Assembly (NCBI RefSeq): GCF_014490035.1
Contig: NZ_CP061008.1
Coordinates: forward strand, 5,332,001 to 5,396,000
DNA from: Achromobacter xylosoxidans
GTDB taxonomy: Bacteria; Pseudomonadota; Gammaproteobacteria; Burkholderiales; Burkholderiaceae_B
Direction of reading: 5' to 3'
Length of the DNA: 64,000 nt
Shown: positions 36,819-48,894 of the stretch, piece by piece
Numbering within the stretch: the first letter of the stretch is position 1
How the letters are laid out: the number at the start of each line of letters is the position of its first letter
Made by a program: the position numbers and the translations under genes
The notes under the pieces: model-generated
What the model was told of the DNA's origin: nothing
The model's input: the letters and a program-made list of their open reading frames with translations, nothing else
The model's database searches: none

Positions 36819-37631
36819 TTACTTCTTCGACGCGTCCTGCTCTACCACCATATCCAGCACATACACCTGCTTGGGCGCATCCGCGGGCGGATTCTTCCAG
36901 TCGTAGCGCTTCACGCGCAGCACGGTGCGCACGCCGTCCTGGTGCTGGAAGCCTTCGATGGACTGATACAGCGGATGCCACTTGTCCTGGGTGGGCTGCT
37001 GCACGCCGGCTTCGTTGTAGCGGCGCTCGCGCACCATCAGGCACTGGTAGTTGGGAATCAGCGGGTGGCTGCACTCGGTCTTCTTCGCGGCGACTTCGAG
37101 GAACATGATTTCGCCGGCGCTGCCGTAGAGCGTTTCAGGCGTGGGTTCGCCGACAAACTTAAGCACGCTGCCGTCCTGCGCGACCAGTTCCAGTCCCGGT
37201 TCGGAAGCGTGTCCGCTGAGCGTGGCGCGCAGGTCGCCCTTCATGCGCTGGCCGATCTCGGCGTCCAGGCGCATCAGGCTCTGGTCGCAGGCCTTCATGG
37301 TCGACGCGAGGTTCGCCACTTGCAGCACGCCGTTCTTGTAGGTGTAGCCGCCGAACTGCGCGTTGCAGCCGCCGCGGATGTTCAAGGCGTCCTGCGTGAA
37401 CGACAGGCGCAGCTGGTGTTCGACGCCGGCCTGCAGCGCGGCTATCGGCTTGCCCGCCGCGTCGGTGGCGGAAGCCAGGCGCCAGTAGTAGGCGGGCAGG
37501 CTCACTTCAGGGCTGGCGGGCGTGGTGGCGGTAGTGGGCATGGAGGACGATCCTTCGCGGGGAGAGGAGGTCGGCGCGCAAGCTTGCAGCAGCGCGGCGC
37601 ATACGGACGCAAGGAGGATGGTTTTCTTCAT
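36819..37631 (-). CDS. META/DUF4377-domain lipoprotein
   Basis: A 270-residue lipoprotein. The signal peptide MKKTILLASVCAALLQAC ends at a lipobox (LLQAC), so Cys18 should be lipid-modified. An HslJ-like META domain spans about 45-160 (YYWRLASATDAAGKPIAALQ and GGCNAQFGGYTYKNGVLQV). A C-terminal DUF4377 domain (about 170-265) has CLMVRERRYNEAGVQQ and YQSIEGFQHQDGVRTVLRV. Members of this type sit in the outer membrane and are linked to stress resistance; the precise role is not known. No neighbours suggest a function. Confidence 0.75.
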   Translation of the reverse strand: MKKTILLASVCAALLQACAPTSSPREGSSSMPTTATTPASPEVSLPAYYWRLASATDAAGKPIAALQAGVEHQLRLSFTQDALNIRGGCNAQFGGYTYKNGVLQVANLASTMKACDQSLMRLDAEIGQRMKGDLRATLSGHASEPGLELVAQDGSVLKFVGEPTPETLYGSAGEIMFLEVAAKKTECSHPLIPNYQCLMVRERRYNEAGVQQPTQDKWHPLYQSIEGFQHQDGVRTVLRVKRYDWKNPPADAPKQVYVLDMVVEQDASKK

Positions 37632-37969
37632 GGTTCGTTCCTGTCAGCCGGATGGCACTGATGAAAAACGGGATTCTACGTTCGCGGGATGGACGTTTTG
37701 GACGCCCGGCCATCCAGTCCGTTTCAAAATCTTGCCGCAGAGCCGGCCCGAAAAACACCCTCTGAGCAACGCAAGCTACGGGTTTTCCCTAAACAAACGT
37801 GTATTACTCTTGCCTGCCAACGGATAGCCGCGAGGTCTTCGCTGGCTTACAACTAAATACATAACCCTCAAAATACTGCAAGTATTGCCAATACACCGCG
37901 AACTGCGCGCAATACGCAAAATCGTCGCAACGCGAAACTGATCATGCAGGCGCGATCAGCTCACTGGCG
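37632..37969. other. 338-base low-G+C intergenic region
   Basis: No gene found. It holds a local A+T-rich stretch (about 37780-37900) with an inverted repeat AATACT/AGTATT at 37872-37886 and a further short inverted pair CTGATC/GATCAG at 37938-37959, the latter a weak terminator candidate for the LprI-like gene. A promoter for the META-domain gene must lie at its 5' end. Confidence 0.35.
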
Positions 37970-38794
37970 TCAATTGGCGGGGTAGGCCGCGCCCGTCAGG
38001 CAGGCCCGGGCCCACTCATAGTCGTCATCACTCACGATCTCTCCATCGATCTTGGGCAGCGGCTGGTCGGGATAGGAAAAGTCCGGCTTTTGCGGCTTCA
38101 TGTTCCATTTTGTCTGGCCCGGGGTATCGGAACACGCCTCGTCCGAGCTGCTGAACGAGCAGGACGCAGCCAACTGTGGTTTTCCGCCCACCACGGTGGC
38201 GACATAACGCTTGGTATAAACGCCGCCCGAGGCCCAGTACTCGTCGACCGAGCAGATGCGGTCATTGTTCTGGTAATGCCGCGTCGCGAAGCAACCGTAG
38301 TAGGCATGTTCGCCCGGAAAGATGTCGCATGAAGTCGAGTAGCCGGCGTACGCGCCGCCGGTGAATTGCGCCTGGAACTGCCGCTGGCGGACTGCGCTGC
38401 CGATGATGTCGGGCAGCGCGGCGCCCTTGTGCGTTTCCTTGAGCTGCGCCGTGCGGCTTTGGATCAAATCGCGAGCGACGTCTGCAACCGTCTTGCCTGC
38501 GGGGACCGAGCCCGGATCCTCGATCAGGTCCGTTAGCGCGCGGTCGCGCGCCACAATCCAGCGCTTCTGGCTGTGCGCCAGCATGGCGCGGATATCGCCG
38601 TCGGGGGCCTGTTTCAGTATCGCGGCGTAAGCCCGGTTCAACTCGGCGTCCGCCGCCACGGTCTTGCGGTCCGAGCAGATCAGCTTTTCCGCGGCGCTGG
38701 CGGCTTTGGCGCAATCGATCGCGTAGGCGGGCGCGGCAAGCGCGCAGAAACCAGCCATGCACAACAAACGGCCTGCGGTGATTCCAGATTTCAT
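37970..38794 (-). CDS. LprI/DUF1311-like exported protein
   Basis: A 274-residue protein with a signal peptide (to about PAYAID). The mature N-terminus has the lysozyme-inhibitor LprI-like pattern, including CAKAASAAEKLICSDRKTVA, then AELNRAYAAILKQAPDGD and KRWIVARDRA. This matches DUF1311-type domains, in which the Cys pair closes the fold. The C-terminal 130 residues (FTGGAYAGYSTSCDIFPGEH and further Cys residues) are of unknown type. It is secreted; the ATG at 38794 is chosen from a longer open frame because the signal peptide starts there. Confidence 0.7.
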   Translation of the reverse strand: MKSGITAGRLLCMAGFCALAAPAYAIDCAKAASAAEKLICSDRKTVAADAELNRAYAAILKQAPDGDIRAMLAHSQKRWIVARDRALTDLIEDPGSVPAGKTVADVARDLIQSRTAQLKETHKGAALPDIIGSAVRQRQFQAQFTGGAYAGYSTSCDIFPGEHAYYGCFATRHYQNNDRICSVDEYWASGGVYTKRYVATVVGGKPQLAASCSFSSSDEACSDTPGQTKWNMKPQKPDFSYPDQPLPKIDGEIVSDDDYEWARACLTGAAYPAN

Positions 38795-39081
38795 GTGACG
38801 TTTCTCGTTGAGGATGCCCCTCGCCTTGTCTCGATGCCTGAAGACTGTGTTGTCGTCCATCGCGAGGCGGCGGCAAGGCTGCAATTTTGCACGCGACTTT
38901 TTAACAGACTGGAAACAGAGTTCTACCCTCTGCAACGTCCTCGCCGGAATATTCCCCTTCCCTTGCGCGTCTACCGGGTGGCGAGCCGCAGGAAAGACCC
39001 CGCGGCGCTCCATGGATCAACCAGCCGATCGCGCCGCTTATCGCAACCGGCCGCAATCGGCGTAGAACGGAAGTGTCAGCT

Positions 39082-39849
39082 ATGAAGTCGATCAGATCCC
39101 TTGCCTGCGGCATCGCCCTGGCTTGCTCCGCCGCCGGCAGCGCCTGGGCCGCTCCGAGCCTGAACGTGTATGGCCCCGGCGGCCCCGCGCCCGCGATGAA
39201 GGAAGCCGCCGCTGCGTTCGGCAAGCTGCACGGCATTGATGTCAGCGTCACCGCGGGTCCGACGCCGGCCTGGGCCGACAAGGCCAAACAGGACGCCGAC
39301 GTGATCTACAGCGGGGCCGAAAACATGATGAGCGGTTTTGCCTCGGCGCTGCCTGGCGTGTTCGAGCTGCGCGAAGCCCGCACGCTGTACCTGCGACCCT
39401 CCGCCATCCTGGTGCGCCCGGGCAATCCCAAGGCCATCACGGGCTTCAAGGATCTGCTCAAGCCCGGCATCAAGGTCATGGCGGTATCCGGCGCGGGCCA
39501 GACCGGACTGTGGGAGGACGTGGCCGGCCGTCTTGGCGACATCGAAACCGTGCGCGCCTTCCGCGCCAACCTCGTGCTGCCGGAGGCCGGCAACAGCGCG
39601 CAGGCGCGCACCCAATGGACCGAGGACAAGACCATAGACGCCTGGCTGATCTGGAACATCTGGCAGGTGTCGAACCCCGAACTGGCCAGCGTGGTCGAGG
39701 TGGAAGAGCCGTACCGCATCTATCGCGACGCGGGCGCCGTCGTCACCAAGAAAGGGAAAGGCAACGCGCAGGCGCAGGCCTTTGTCGACTTCCTGACCGC
39801 GCCCGAAGGTCGGGCGATCTTCAAGAAGTGGGGCTGGAAGACGGATTGA
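39082..39849 (+). CDS. AcfC-like substrate-binding protein
   Basis: A 255-residue periplasmic binding protein related to accessory colonization factor AcfC and to molybdate/sulfate-type binding proteins. The signal peptide ends near AWAAP. Mature motifs are SLNVYGPGGPAPAMKEAAAA, ADVIYSGAENMMSGF and TIDAWLIWNIWQVSNP. GGAAG at 39069-39073 gives good spacing for the ATG at 39082. No transporter gene is adjacent, so it may be an orphan or a sensing component. A bidirectional terminator follows. Confidence 0.75.
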   Translation: MKSIRSLACGIALACSAAGSAWAAPSLNVYGPGGPAPAMKEAAAAFGKLHGIDVSVTAGPTPAWADKAKQDADVIYSGAENMMSGFASALPGVFELREARTLYLRPSAILVRPGNPKAITGFKDLLKPGIKVMAVSGAGQTGLWEDVAGRLGDIETVRAFRANLVLPEAGNSAQARTQWTEDKTIDAWLIWNIWQVSNPELASVVEVEEPYRIYRDAGAVVTKKGKGNAQAQAFVDFLTAPEGRAIFKKWGWKTD

Positions 39850-39870
39850 AGGCCGCCAGGAGCCGGACGT

Positions 39871-39907
39871 AAAAAAACCCGCTATTCCCAGGGAATTGCG
39901 GGTTTTC
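39871..39907. terminator. Bidirectional terminator
   Basis: A stem AAAACCCGC-ATTCCC paired with GGGAAT-GCGGGTTTT (39874-39906) with one internal mismatch and a single-base loop. A/T runs at both ends allow U-tracts on either strand, so it can stop both the AcfC-like gene and the convergent nitroreductase gene. Confidence 0.8.
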
Positions 39908-39947
39908 CGATGCGCTCGGACCGGGACGCCCAAGGCGTCCCGAAAAC

Positions 39948-40547
39948 TCAGCCCGCCACGCGGAAGCGCTCGGCGTCGTCCATGAACGCCTTTTCACCGA
40001 AGCCGTTTTCGTTGGAGCCGAACGGCATCTGCGCGCGCAGCTTCCAGTACGCCGGGATGTTCCATTCGCGCGCAACGGCGGCGTCGATCAGCGGGTTGTA
40101 GTGCTGCAGGCTGGCGCCCACGCCGGCGCTGGCCAGGGTGCTCCAGACCGACAGCTGGGCCATGCCGCCCGCCTGCTCGGACCAGACCGGGAAGTTGTCC
40201 GCGTACAGGGCGAATTTTTCCTGCAAGCCCTGCACCACGCCCTGGTCTTCATAGAACAGCACGGTGCCCACGCCGGCGGCGAAGCTCTTGAGCTTGGCTT
40301 CGGTCTGGGCAAAGCTCTCGGCCGGCGCGACCTTGCGCACTTCTTCGATCGCGATGTTCCAGAGCTTGTCGCTCTCGGCGCCGAACAGGATCACGGCGCG
40401 CGAACTTTGCGAATTGAACGACGAGGGGCTGTGCTTGATCGCTTCCTGGATCAGGGAGGTCAGTTCCTCCTTGGAGATCGACAGGTTGCGGCCCAGCGAG
40501 TACTGCGTGCGACGCTGCTTGAGGGCGTCCAGATAAGCGTTGCTCAT
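39948..40547 (-). CDS. Nitroreductase-family protein
   Basis: A 199-residue FMN-dependent oxidoreductase of the HBN1/YdgI-like nitroreductase group. The start SNAYLDALKQRRTQYSLGRN, the SPSSFNSQSSRAVILFG loop, and the GMAQLSVWSTLASAGVGASL and RAQMPFGSNENGFGEKAFM segments are diagnostic. These enzymes form dimers and reduce quinones or nitro compounds with NAD(P)H. The ATG at 40547 is used; the open frame upstream is longer but lacks coding character. Confidence 0.85.
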   Translation of the reverse strand: MSNAYLDALKQRRTQYSLGRNLSISKEELTSLIQEAIKHSPSSFNSQSSRAVILFGAESDKLWNIAIEEVRKVAPAESFAQTEAKLKSFAAGVGTVLFYEDQGVVQGLQEKFALYADNFPVWSEQAGGMAQLSVWSTLASAGVGASLQHYNPLIDAAVAREWNIPAYWKLRAQMPFGSNENGFGEKAFMDDAERFRVAG

Positions 40548-40728
40548 GACGTTGTGGCCTTCCGACGAGTAGATAGAGGAAAATGCATGGCGAATTCTAC
40601 CGACCGGCAATTGTCCCGAATACGTTTAGGAAGCCAAAAAACACACCATTGCGCGGAACAAACTGTTCCGTCTATCGACCAAATCGGCTCTGCGCAAGGT
40701 GACGGACAACCCAATCCAAGGACCCAAC

Positions 40729-42350
<1,622 letters not shown>

Positions 42351-42378
42351 ACCCTCCCCTTGCCTGCGAGAGTCCACC

Positions 42379-42795
42379 ATGACCACCATTGCCCGCTACC
42401 CCAGCCCCCTGCCCCTGCCGTTCTCCCGCGCCACCCAGGCCGGCGGCTTCCTGTTCCTGTCGGGCCAGATCCCGATGGACGCCAACGGCCAGGTCGTGCG
42501 CGGCGACATCGCCGCCCAGACCCATGCCGCCATCGAGCGCATCAAGGAAACGCTGGCCCTGGCGGGCGCCACCCTCAAGGACGTGGTGCGCGTGACGGTG
42601 TGGCTGTCGGACCTGGAACTCTTCGCGCAGTTCAACGACGCCTACCGCAGCCATTTCTCTTCCGACTTCCCCTCGCGTTCAACAGTCGAGGCCAAGCTGG
42701 CCATGGGCGTGGACGTGGAAATCGAGGTGCAGGCCTGGCTGGGCGCGGCGGCCGTGCACGGCGGCTACACGCCGGGCCCCGTGTCCGAAGCCTGA
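42379..42795 (+). CDS. RidA-family enamine/imine deaminase
   Basis: A 138-residue RidA/YjgF/UK114 protein. The Arg that binds the substrate carboxylate is present in PSRSTVEAKLAMGVDVEIEV. The segments GGFLFLSGQIPMDANGQVVR and TLKDVVRVTVWLSDLELFAQ are typical. RidA hydrolyses reactive enamine/imine intermediates, and its place right after a D-amino acid dehydrogenase gene makes sense: it would speed imine breakdown and protect PLP enzymes. The ATG at 42379 starts the domain; the long frame before it is a shadow of the flavoprotein gene. Confidence 0.88.
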   Translation: MTTIARYPSPLPLPFSRATQAGGFLFLSGQIPMDANGQVVRGDIAAQTHAAIERIKETLALAGATLKDVVRVTVWLSDLELFAQFNDAYRSHFSSDFPSRSTVEAKLAMGVDVEIEVQAWLGAAAVHGGYTPGPVSEA

Positions 42796-42922
42796 GCCCG
42801 CGCCGCGGGCCGGTCCCATTGCTAGCCACCTCCTGGCCCTGGCGCCAGGCGGTGCGGTCTTTTTCTTGCGCTCGCGGCAACGCCGGCGCCCCCATGTGCA
42901 CATCCTTACGCGGAGCGGCAGC

Positions 42923-44368
42923 ATGAAAATCTTTTCCGGGTCCCTGGCGACCGAGACGAATACCTTCTCTCCCATCCCGACCGGTCTGTCGGCCTATCGG
43001 GCGCGCGGCTACTACCCCGCGGGCCAGCATCCGGACCGCATGCAGATGTTTTCGGGGCCGCTGTGGGCCGCGCGCCAGCGCGCCCAGGGCAAGGACTGGA
43101 CCCTGGTCGAAGGCCTGACCGCCGGCGCCACGCCGGCCGGCATCACCACCCGCCACGCCTACGAAACCCTGCGCGACGAACTGCTGGGCGATCTGAAGCG
43201 CGCCGGCCGCGTCGACATCGCCCTGTTCGGCCTGCACGGCGCCATGGTGGCCGACGGCTACGACGACTGCGAAGGCGACCTGCTGCGCCGCGCCCGCGAG
43301 ATCGTGGGTCCCGACACCGTGATCGGCGCCGAACTGGACCCGCATTGCCACATGACGGCAGACATGGTGGAAAGCGCCGACTTCCTGGTCTGCTTCAAGG
43401 AATATCCGCACACCGACATCCTGGAGCGCGCCTACGACCTGGTGGACCTGTGCGTGGCGCGCGCCGAAGGCCGCATCAAACCCACGCGCGCCGTGTACGA
43501 CTGCGAGATGATCTCCATCATGCACACCAGCCGCGAACCCATGCGCAGCTTCGTGGACCGCCTGCTCGCCATGGAAGGCAAGGAAGGCGTGCTGTCGGTA
43601 TCCATCGCGCATGGCTTCCCGTGGGGCGACACGCCCGACATGGGTTCCAAGGTGCTGGTCTATACCGACGGCGACCAGGCCCAGGCCAACGCCCTGGCGC
43701 GCGCGCTGGGCGAAGAGATCATCGGTTTCCGCGAGCAGCTGGCGCCGCCCTACCCCGGCGCCGACGAAGCGCTGGACCAGGCCCTGGCGTTGAACGACTT
43801 TCCGGTGGTGCTGGCCGACTCCGCCGACAACGCGGGCGGCGGCGCGCCCAGCGACGCCACCTTCATCCTGGAACGCGTGCTGGCGCGCGGCATCACCGAC
43901 GTCGCGACCGGCCCGTTCTGGGACCCGGTGGCCGTGCAGCTCTGTTTCGAGGCGGGCGAAGGCGCGCGCATCCAGCTGCGCATCGGCGGCAAGGTCGCGC
44001 CGGTGTCGGGCCAGCCGCTGGACCTGGATTGCGAAATCGTGGCGCTCAAGCGGGACGCCATCATGACCGGGTTGGCCGGCACGCCCGCGCTGCTGGGTGA
44101 CGTGGCCATCGTGCGCAGCCAGGGCGTGACCGTCGCCCTGACCACCAACCGCACCCAGGCCATGGGCACCGACCTGTTCACGCAGTTCGGCGTGGACCTG
44201 CAGGCCATGAAGCTCATCATCGTGAAATCGTCGCAGCACTTCTACGCCTCGTATTCGCAGGTCGGCCGCCACGTCATCTACGTGGAAACGCCGGGCGCCA
44301 TCACCACCGACTACAACGCGCTGCCTTACACCAAGCGCAAATTGCCGAAGTGGCCGTTCAAGGCCTGA
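42923..44368 (+). CDS. M81-family metallopeptidase (MlrC-like)
   Basis: A 481-residue zinc peptidase of the M81/microcystinase C family. The start KIFSGSLATETNTFSPIPTG, the metal-site segments VIGAELDPHCHMTADMVES and AHGFPWGDTPDMGSKVL, and a later ADSADNAGGGAPSDAT are diagnostic. MlrC cleaves peptides that contain D-amino acids (microcystin and its linear products); in this operon it could release D-amino acids from imported small peptides. No signal peptide, so it acts in the cytoplasm. The start at 42923 is preferred to an upstream extension. Confidence 0.85.
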   Translation: MKIFSGSLATETNTFSPIPTGLSAYRARGYYPAGQHPDRMQMFSGPLWAARQRAQGKDWTLVEGLTAGATPAGITTRHAYETLRDELLGDLKRAGRVDIALFGLHGAMVADGYDDCEGDLLRRAREIVGPDTVIGAELDPHCHMTADMVESADFLVCFKEYPHTDILERAYDLVDLCVARAEGRIKPTRAVYDCEMISIMHTSREPMRSFVDRLLAMEGKEGVLSVSIAHGFPWGDTPDMGSKVLVYTDGDQAQANALARALGEEIIGFREQLAPPYPGADEALDQALALNDFPVVLADSADNAGGGAPSDATFILERVLARGITDVATGPFWDPVAVQLCFEAGEGARIQLRIGGKVAPVSGQPLDLDCEIVALKRDAIMTGLAGTPALLGDVAIVRSQGVTVALTTNRTQAMGTDLFTQFGVDLQAMKLIIVKSSQHFYASYSQVGRHVIYVETPGAITTDYNALPYTKRKLPKWPFKA

Positions 44369-44420
44369 GGCTCAACGATCGCCGCCCGAGCAGGGCATGG
44401 GAATAACGAAGGGGATAACA

Positions 44421-45992
44421 ATGATCAGACGTTTCAGTTTGCTGGGCGCAGCCGCCCTGCTGGCCATGGGGGCCGCCACCGGCGCGCTGGCGCAGACCAA
44501 GACCCTGCGCCTGGTGCCGCACGCGGACCTCAAGACGCTGGACCCGCTGTTCAACACGGCCTACATCACGCGCAACCACGGCTACATGGTGTTCGACACC
44601 CTGTTCTCGCAGGACAGCAAGGGGCAGGTCAAGCCGCAGATGGTGGACAGCTGGACCGTGTCCGAAGACGGCAAGAGCTGGAGCTTCACCTTGCGCCCGG
44701 GCCTGAAGTTCAACGACGGCACGCCCGTCAAGGCCGAGGACTGCGTGGCGTCGATCCAGCGCTGGGCCAAGAAGGACACGCTGGGCCAGGCCATGATGGC
44801 CGCGGGCGCCGAACTCGCGGCGACCGGCGACAACAGCTTCACGCTGACGCTCAAGGAGCCTTTCGGCCTGGTGCTGGACGCCTTGTCCAAGCCTTCCGGC
44901 ATGCCGCCCTTCATCATGCCCAAGCGCCTGGCCATGACGGACCCGAACACCCAGGTCACGGAAATGGTCGGTTCGGGCCCCTTCCTCTTCAAGCGCGATG
45001 AATGGGTGCCGGGCAACAAGGTCGTGTACGTGAAGAACCCGGCCTATGTGCCGCGCGCGGAGCCCGCCGACGGCCTGGCCGGCGGCAAGAACGTCAAGGT
45101 GGACCGCGTCGAGTGGGTCTACATCCCCGACGGCAACACGGCCACCGCCGCCCTGATGAACGGCGAGGTCGACATGATCGAACAGACCACACCCGACTTC
45201 CTGCCCGTCCTGGAAACCAACAAGGACATCACCCTGAACACGTCCGTCGCGACGCAGGGCATGGTCATCCTCAATTCGCTGCATCCGCCCTTCGACAACC
45301 AGCTTGCCCGCCAGGCGCTCTACCACCTGGTGAACCAGAAGGAAATGCTGTCGGCCATGGGCTACCCGGAGAAATACCGCGTCGACTATTGCCCCAGCCT
45401 CTTCGTCTGCGGCTCGCCGCTGGCCAGCGACGCGGGCGCGGCGCCCTACGCCAAGACCGATCCGGCGCGCGCCAAGCAACTGCTGCAGGAAGCCGGCTAC
45501 AAGGGCGAGAAGGTGGTGGTGCTGTACCCCACGGACCACCTGAGCGCGCCCGCCGTCATGGTGCTGACGCAGAACATGAAGAAGGCCGGCATCAACGTCG
45601 ACCTGCAATCCATGGACTGGGCTTCGCTGGCCGGCCGCCGCCTGAAGAAGGATCCGCCGGCGCAAGGCGGCTGGAACGTCTTCCTGACCTGGGGCGGCTA
45701 TTACGACGCCAGCACGCCGGTGACCAACCCCTGGATGTCCGCCGCCTGCGGCAACAGCCTGCCGGGCTGGCCCTGCGACAAGGAGCTCGACGCGCTGCGC
45801 ACCAGCTGGATCCGCGAAACGGACCCGGCCAAGCGCAAGGACATCGCCGCGCAGATGCAGGCGCGCGCCTACCAGAGCGTGCCCTATGTCATGTGGGGGG
45901 AATTCAAGCCCGTGTCCGCATTCCGCGGCCTGCAGCACACCGAGCTGCTGAAGACCGGCATCCCGGTGATGTGGAACATCGAAAAGCCGTAA
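44421..45992 (+). CDS. Peptide ABC transporter substrate-binding protein (DppA/OppA family)
   Basis: A 523-residue periplasmic binding protein of the SBP class 5 family. The signal peptide ends near GALAQTK. The mature start (RLVPHADLKTLDPLFNTAY), then the WTVSEDGKSWSFTLRPGLKF motif, is the class signature. The ribosome-binding site AAGGGGA precedes ATG 44421. It delivers its ligand (short peptides or N-acyl amino acids by context) to DppBC. The order A-B-C-D-F with a D-aminoacylase at the end makes D-configured peptides the likely cargo, by inference. Confidence 0.88.
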   Translation: MIRRFSLLGAAALLAMGAATGALAQTKTLRLVPHADLKTLDPLFNTAYITRNHGYMVFDTLFSQDSKGQVKPQMVDSWTVSEDGKSWSFTLRPGLKFNDGTPVKAEDCVASIQRWAKKDTLGQAMMAAGAELAATGDNSFTLTLKEPFGLVLDALSKPSGMPPFIMPKRLAMTDPNTQVTEMVGSGPFLFKRDEWVPGNKVVYVKNPAYVPRAEPADGLAGGKNVKVDRVEWVYIPDGNTATAALMNGEVDMIEQTTPDFLPVLETNKDITLNTSVATQGMVILNSLHPPFDNQLARQALYHLVNQKEMLSAMGYPEKYRVDYCPSLFVCGSPLASDAGAAPYAKTDPARAKQLLQEAGYKGEKVVVLYPTDHLSAPAVMVLTQNMKKAGINVDLQSMDWASLAGRRLKKDPPAQGGWNVFLTWGGYYDASTPVTNPWMSAACGNSLPGWPCDKELDALRTSWIRETDPAKRKDIAAQMQARAYQSVPYVMWGEFKPVSAFRGLQHTELLKTGIPVMWNIEKP

Positions 45993-45999
45993 GGCGGGC

Positions 46000-46022
46000 G
46001 CCGGGCGCCGCGTGCGCCCGGC
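46000..46022 (+). promoter_or_regulatory. Stem-loop between dppA-like and dppB-like genes
   Basis: A perfect nine-base stem GCCGGGCGC (46000-46008) / GCGCCCGGC (46014-46022) with a five-base loop and no U-tract. Its position between binding-protein and permease genes matches the liv and the two later transporter operons. Confidence 0.6.
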
Positions 46023-46044
46023 CACAAGCCGGGGGAAAACCAGC

Positions 46045-46980
<936 letters not shown>

Positions 46981-46994
46981 ACCGGGGGCAACGC

Positions 46995-47870
46995 ATGACT
47001 ACCACTACCCTGTCCCTGCCCGCGCGGCGCCCGCGCCACCGCCGCGTGCTGCGCTCGCTGCGCCGCCATCCCATGCTGTACATAGGCGGCGCCATCCTGC
47101 TGGCGCTGGCCGCGATTGCGCTGGCCGCGCCCTGGCTGGCCACCGTCGACCCGCAGGACATCAATCCGCTGGCGCGCATGAAGCCGCCGTCATCGGAACA
47201 CTTCTTCGGCACCGACGCGCTGGGCCGCGACGTCTATTCGCGCACTGTCTGGGGCGCCCGCGTCTCCCTGGTGGTCGGCATCGTGGTGGCGGTGGTCTCC
47301 ACCGTGGCCGGCGTGGCGCTGGGCATGGCGGCGGGCTACTTCCGCCGCATCGACGCGTTCATCATGCGCATCATGGACGGGCTGATGGCCATCCCCGGCG
47401 TGCTGCTGGCCATCGCCTTGATGGCCACGCTGAAGGGCGGCCTGGGCACCGTGATCATCGCCATCGTCATTCCCGAGGTGCCGCGCGTGGTGCGGCTGGT
47501 GCGGGCGCTGGTGCTGACGATACGCGAGCAACCCTATATCGAGGCCGCCATTTCGTCCGGCACGCGCGTACCCGCGATCCTGCTGCGCCACATCCTGCCC
47601 AACCTGTTCGCCCCGCTGATGGTGCAGGCCACCTTCATCGCGGCATCCGCCATCCTGACCGAGGCCGTGCTGAGCTTCCTGGGCGTGGGCATACCGCCGC
47701 AGATCCCCAGCTGGGGCAACATCATGGCCGAAGGCCGCAACTTCGTCGCCGTGGCCTTCCACATCATCCTGTATCCGGGCCTGTTCCTGGGCGTGGCCGT
47801 CCTGGCCGTCAATCTGGTGGGTGACGGCCTGCGCGACATGCTCGATCCCCGTCTGGCCAAAAAGCTGTAG
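46995..47870 (+). CDS. dppC: Peptide ABC permease (DppC-like)
   Basis: A 291-residue permease of the OppC/DppC type. A short N-terminal cytoplasmic tail precedes helix 1 ([20 protein letters not shown]); the family motif [15 protein letters not shown] and the ATPase-contact loop [20 protein letters not shown] follow, and [20 protein letters not shown] is near the end. The ATG at 46995 follows GGGGG. It pairs with DppB to form the channel. Confidence 0.9.
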   Translation: MTTTTLSLPARRPRHRRVLRSLRRHPMLYIGGAILLALAAIALAAPWLATVDPQDINPLARMKPPSSEHFFGTDALGRDVYSRTVWGARVSLVVGIVVAVVSTVAGVALGMAAGYFRRIDAFIMRIMDGLMAIPGVLLAIALMATLKGGLGTVIIAIVIPEVPRVVRLVRALVLTIREQPYIEAAISSGTRVPAILLRHILPNLFAPLMVQATFIAASAILTEAVLSFLGVGIPPQIPSWGNIMAEGRNFVAVAFHIILYPGLFLGVAVLAVNLVGDGLRDMLDPRLAKKL

Positions 47871-47878
47871 GAGCGCAC

Positions 47879-48886
47879 ATGCAAACCCAACCCGTCTTGC
47901 GCGTGCACGACCTCACCACCTGTTTCGACGGCGATGAAACCACCGTGCTTGCCGTGGACCGCCTGTCCTTCGACCTGATGCCCGGCGAAACGCTGGGACT
48001 GGTCGGCGAATCCGGCTGCGGCAAGAGCGTCACGTCCCTGTCCATCATGCGGCTGTTGCGCGCCCCCGGGCGCGTGGCCGGCGGCCGCATCGAGTTCGAC
48101 GGCCAGGATCTGCTGGCGCTGTCTGAAAAGGCCATGCGCGCGATCCGCGGCAACCAGATCTCGATGATCTTCCAGGAACCCATGACCTCGCTGAACCCCG
48201 TGTTCACGGTGGGCCGCCAGATCAGCGAATCGCTGATGCTGCACCAGGGCCTGTCGCGGCGCGAGGCCATGGCGCAGGCCGAATCGCTGCTGGAGCTGGT
48301 GCAGATCTCCGACCCGGCGCGCCGCGTGCGCGAGTATCCCTACCAGCTGTCCGGCGGAATGCGTCAGCGCGCCATGATCGCCATGGCGCTGGCCTGCCAG
48401 CCTAAGGTCCTGATCGCCGACGAGCCCACCACCGCGCTGGACGTGACCATCCAGGCGCAGATCCTGCACCTGCTGCGGGAAATCCAGCAGCGGCTGGGCA
48501 CCTCCATCGTGCTGATCACCCACGACCTGGGCGTGGTCGCGCAGATGTGCCAGCGCGTCATCGTGATGTACGCGGGACGCAAGGTCGAGGAAGGCAGCGT
48601 CGACGACATCCTGGACCGCGCCCAGCACCCCTACACCCAAGCGCTGATCCGCTCGCTGCCGGACTTCGCCGACGGCCAGGACCATACGGCGCGGTTGGCC
48701 GAATTGCCCGGCATCGTGCCGGTGATGACGCCCGAGTCGCGCGGCTGCGCCTTCGCGGCGCGCTGCCCGGAAGCGCAGCCGCGCTGTTCCGAGCAGGCGC
48801 CGCCCGCCGCCGATGCCGGCAGCCGCCACCGCGTCTGGTGCTGGGCCCGCGCGGCCGAACCCGCTCCCGCCGCCCTGACCGCCTGA
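47879..48886 (+). CDS. dppD: Peptide ABC ATPase (DppD-like)
   Basis: A 335-residue ATPase. Walker A is [10 protein letters not shown], signature [15 protein letters not shown], Walker [15 protein letters not shown], and the H-loop [16 protein letters not shown]-terminal oligopeptide-transporter domain has the cysteine set [14 protein letters not shown], which in relatives can hold an iron-sulfur cluster. It starts eight bases after the dppC stop. Confidence 0.92.
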   Translation: MQTQPVLRVHDLTTCFDGDETTVLAVDRLSFDLMPGETLGLVGESGCGKSVTSLSIMRLLRAPGRVAGGRIEFDGQDLLALSEKAMRAIRGNQISMIFQEPMTSLNPVFTVGRQISESLMLHQGLSRREAMAQAESLLELVQISDPARRVREYPYQLSGGMRQRAMIAMALACQPKVLIADEPTTALDVTIQAQILHLLREIQQRLGTSIVLITHDLGVVAQMCQRVIVMYAGRKVEEGSVDDILDRAQHPYTQALIRSLPDFADGQDHTARLAELPGIVPVMTPESRGCAFAARCPEAQPRCSEQAPPAADAGSRHRVWCWARAAEPAPAALTA

Positions 48887-48894
48887 GGCCCGCC